DNA of 9,091 nucleotides from CAYSAA01 sp964428905. Lineage in GTDB: Bacteria > Atribacterota > Phoenicimicrobiia > Phoenicimicrobiales > Stramentimicrobiaceae. The DNA is taken from the NCBI GenBank assembly GCA_964428905.1, contig CAYSAA010000149.1:1-9091 (forward strand), given 5' to 3'. Positions 7,858-9,091 of this stretch are shown one piece after another. Position 1 is the first letter of the stretch, and each line of letters begins with the position of its first letter. The position numbers were made by a program, and so were the translations under genes. Below the pieces are notes generated by a model. That model was not told where the DNA came from. It worked only from the letters and a program-made list of their open reading frames with translations, and ran no database searches.

Positions 7858-8217
7858 TTATGATTTATTTTCTGTTATTGCCAGTTGGGAAAGTTGAGCA
7901 AACCCCTTAGAATGATGAATAGCCATTTCAGCCAATATTTTTCGATTGATTTTAATATTGGCATTTTTTAGACCCCTCATCAGCTGGCTATAGGAAAGAC
8001 CTTCTTGTCTAGCTGCAATCCCGATGCGGGTAATCCAAAGTCTTCGAAAGTCTCTTTTTCTCGCTTTTCGATCACGATAAGCATAAGATAAGGATTTTCT
8101 CACTGCATCTTTGGCAGTTCTAAGTAATTTACTCTTTCCGCCCCAATAACCTTTGGCAGATTTCAATATTTTTTTTCTTCTATTTCTCGAGGCAACACTA
8201 CTACTTACTCTAGGCAT
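7858..8217 (-). CDS. rplT: 50S ribosomal protein bL20
   Basis: Binds 23S rRNA early in large-subunit assembly; in several bacteria it also represses its own operon by binding mRNA. The 119-residue protein starts MPRVSSSVASRNRRKKILKS, is very rich in Arg and Lys in its first half, and carries the family block KGYWGGKSKLLRTAKDAV and a globular C-terminal half (AARQEGLSYSQLMRGLKNANI). Length is normal. ATG at 8217 is preceded by AGGAG with 8-9 bases of spacing. The gene is third in the classic infC-rpmI-rplT cluster, separated from rpmI by 91 bases. No terminator directly follows it; the next terminator is the conditional one in the T-box leader. Confidence 0.98.
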   Translation of the reverse strand: MPRVSSSVASRNRRKKILKSAKGYWGGKSKLLRTAKDAVRKSLSYAYRDRKARKRDFRRLWITRIGIAARQEGLSYSQLMRGLKNANIKINRKILAEMAIHHSKGFAQLSQLAITENKS

Positions 8218-8300
8218 AACTCTTTCTCCTCATCCAATTTCTATATTAATTTTTGTATTTTATAACCTAATATACTTATTATACTCTAATATCAAGCCCT

Positions 8301-8321
8301 ACCCTATTTTATTGATAGGGT
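8301..8321 (-). other. Hairpin across the rpmI stop codon
   Basis: Perfect 7-bp arms ACCCTAT and ATAGGGT with a 7-base loop that contains the rpmI TAA stop. There is no T-run after it, so it is not an intrinsic terminator. It could protect or process the mRNA between rpmI and rplT, or be chance. Confidence 0.4.
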
Positions 8322-8506
8322 AATAAACGCTTAATACGCTTACTGTCACTTTTATCAATGATTGTCAATTTGGCCAATTGTCTTTTTCTCTTTGGTGATT
8401 TTTTGGTCAATAAATGACTTTTGTAAGCTTTAGAACGCTTGAGTTTTCCAGTTCCCGTTACCTTAAAGCGCTTTGCTGCACCACGATGCGTTTTCATTTT
8501 CGGCAT
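8309..8506 (-). CDS. rpmI: 50S ribosomal protein bL35
   Basis: Small, highly basic large-subunit protein of 65 residues, the usual size. It starts MPKMKTHRGAAKRFKVTGTGKLKR, which is diagnostic of the family, and continues with the usual basic HLLTKKSPKRKRQL block. ATG at 8506 has GGAGG ten bases upstream. It lies 39 bases after infC and 91 bases before rplT, in the conserved order. A small hairpin overlaps its stop codon. Confidence 0.98.
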   Translation of the reverse strand: MPKMKTHRGAAKRFKVTGTGKLKRSKAYKSHLLTKKSPKRKRQLAKLTIIDKSDSKRIKRLLPYQ

Positions 8507-8545
8507 ATCTGCTTATCCTCCGTTAAAAGTTAATTTCATCTATTT

Positions 8546-9067
8546 TCAGGTATTTTTATTAGAAATAAGAATTAAAGTCATATTTCTTCCTTCTAATTTC
8601 GGCTTTTTCTCAACCTTAGAGAATGCGCTTGTTTCTGATATCACTCGATCTAAAAGTTCTCGACCTGCATCAATAAATTTCATCTCCCTGCCCCTGAACA
8701 TAATTGTTACCTTGACACGATTTCCATCATTAAGAAATTTTTGAATTTGTTTTGTTTTAAATTCATAATCATGCTCACCAATATTTGGTCTTATCTTTAT
8801 TTCTTTTAGACTGGTCGTTTTCTGTTTCTTTTTACCTTGTTTAGTCCGTTTTTCCATCATATAGCGGTATTTCCCATAATCCATAATACGACAGACAGGT
8901 GGATCCGCTTCAGGGGAAACCTCTACCAGATCAAGATTATTCTTTTTTGCTTCTTCTAATCCTGCTTCCCGATCGACCAAGCCAAGCTGCTCACCATCAA
9001 AATTGATTAGACGTATTTTTTTAGCTTTGATTTCACGATTCACCCGAAATGTAGATTGTGACTTTAT
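8546..9067 (-). CDS. infC: Translation initiation factor IF-3, apparent AUA start
   Basis: IF3 binds the 30S subunit, prevents premature 50S joining and rejects mispaired start codons. The N-terminal domain runs from RVNREIKAKKIRLINFDGEQLG to the conserved RIMDYGKYRY; a Lys-rich linker and the C-terminal domain (KEIKIRPNIGEHDYEFKTKQI, FRGREM) follow. The GTG at 9043 is a poor start: it has no Shine-Dalgarno sequence and would omit the usual RVN motif. The frame continues upstream as IKSQSTFRVNRE, and AAGGAGG (9082-9076) lies exactly 8 bases before an in-frame ATA at 9067. This gives 173 aa, the normal family length. infC is known in other bacteria to use AUU or similar rare starts for self-control. 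The frame stays open to the window edge, so an off-window start cannot be formally excluded. First gene of the minus-strand cluster; its leader is outside the window. Confidence 0.97.
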   Translation of the reverse strand: MKSQSTFRVNREIKAKKIRLINFDGEQLGLVDREAGLEEAKKNNLDLVEVSPEADPPVCRIMDYGKYRYMMEKRTKQGKKKQKTTSLKEIKIRPNIGEHDYEFKTKQIQKFLNDGNRVKVTIMFRGREMKFIDAGRELLDRVISETSAFSKVEKKPKLEGRNMTLILISNKNT

Positions 9068-9075
9068 TTCACATT

Positions 9076-9082
9076 CCTCCTT
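9076..9082 (-). promoter_or_regulatory. Shine-Dalgarno sequence of infC
   Basis: AAGGAGG on the minus strand, a near-perfect match to the anti-Shine-Dalgarno. It is 8 bases from the in-frame ATA at 9067. A closer ATG (9074) is followed at once by TGA, and a GTG (9072) by one codon and a stop, so neither can start infC. Confidence 0.85.
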
Positions 9083-9091
9083 TTGTATACC

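Noticed and set aside
8218..8300. A TATAAT hexamer and a TTGATA hexamer in the rpmI-rplT gap, possibly an rplT promoter
   Set aside because: The two are not spaced as a -35/-10 pair (about 6 bases apart on the minus strand), and other pairings give weak matches in very AT-rich sequence.
9070..9074. ATG and GTG just after the infC Shine-Dalgarno as starts
   Set aside because: Both are out of the IF3 frame, too close to the Shine-Dalgarno, and followed by stops within one or two codons.

Overview
This is an AT-rich bacterial chromosome segment with a compact, conserved housekeeping layout. Eight protein genes fill nearly the whole window. Seven lie on the minus strand and one, cut by the left edge, lies on the plus strand. 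A T-box leader, MutS2 and the order infC-rpmI-rplT / pheS-pheT / cvpA-mutS2 point to a low-GC Firmicutes-like (Clostridia-type) bacterium. Another deep lineage that carries T-boxes cannot be excluded, and I make no genus call. I see no mobile element, CRISPR array, tRNA, rRNA or prophage signal.

Layout, left to right. The C-terminal part of a class A penicillin-binding protein (1-1038, +) converges on mutS2 (ends at 1053, -) with only 14 bases between the stop codons. Reading the minus strand in its own direction from the right edge, the order is: infC (IF3), rpmI (bL35), rplT (bL20), a roughly 255-base T-box leader with an intrinsic terminator, pheS and pheT (the two subunits of phenylalanyl-tRNA synthetase), cvpA (membrane protein) and mutS2. 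The only large non-coding stretch is 7524-7857, and it holds the T-box.

How the genes work together. The right part is a translation module: initiation factor, two large-subunit ribosomal proteins, and the enzyme that charges tRNAPhe. The pheST pair appears to be controlled by uncharged tRNAPhe. The leader has a candidate UUC specifier in an internal loop of Stem I and a UGGU T-box bulge that matches an ACCA tRNA 3' end. MutS2 (also called RqcU for its role with collided ribosomes in Bacillus subtilis) fits this translation neighbourhood.

The most interesting points are translation starts. infC has no usable ATG, GTG or TTG at its proper start; a strong Shine-Dalgarno sequence points to an AUA codon 8 bases away. 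cvpA also lacks a normal start in frame. Its conserved N-terminus is encoded upstream of the first in-frame TTG, and it begins either at an AUU codon or at an ATG one base out of frame across an A5 run. pheS appears to start at TTG, because the upstream GTG lies inside its own Shine-Dalgarno sequence. I found no wholly new system, but the possible pair of IF3-sensitive start codons in one window is worth checking.
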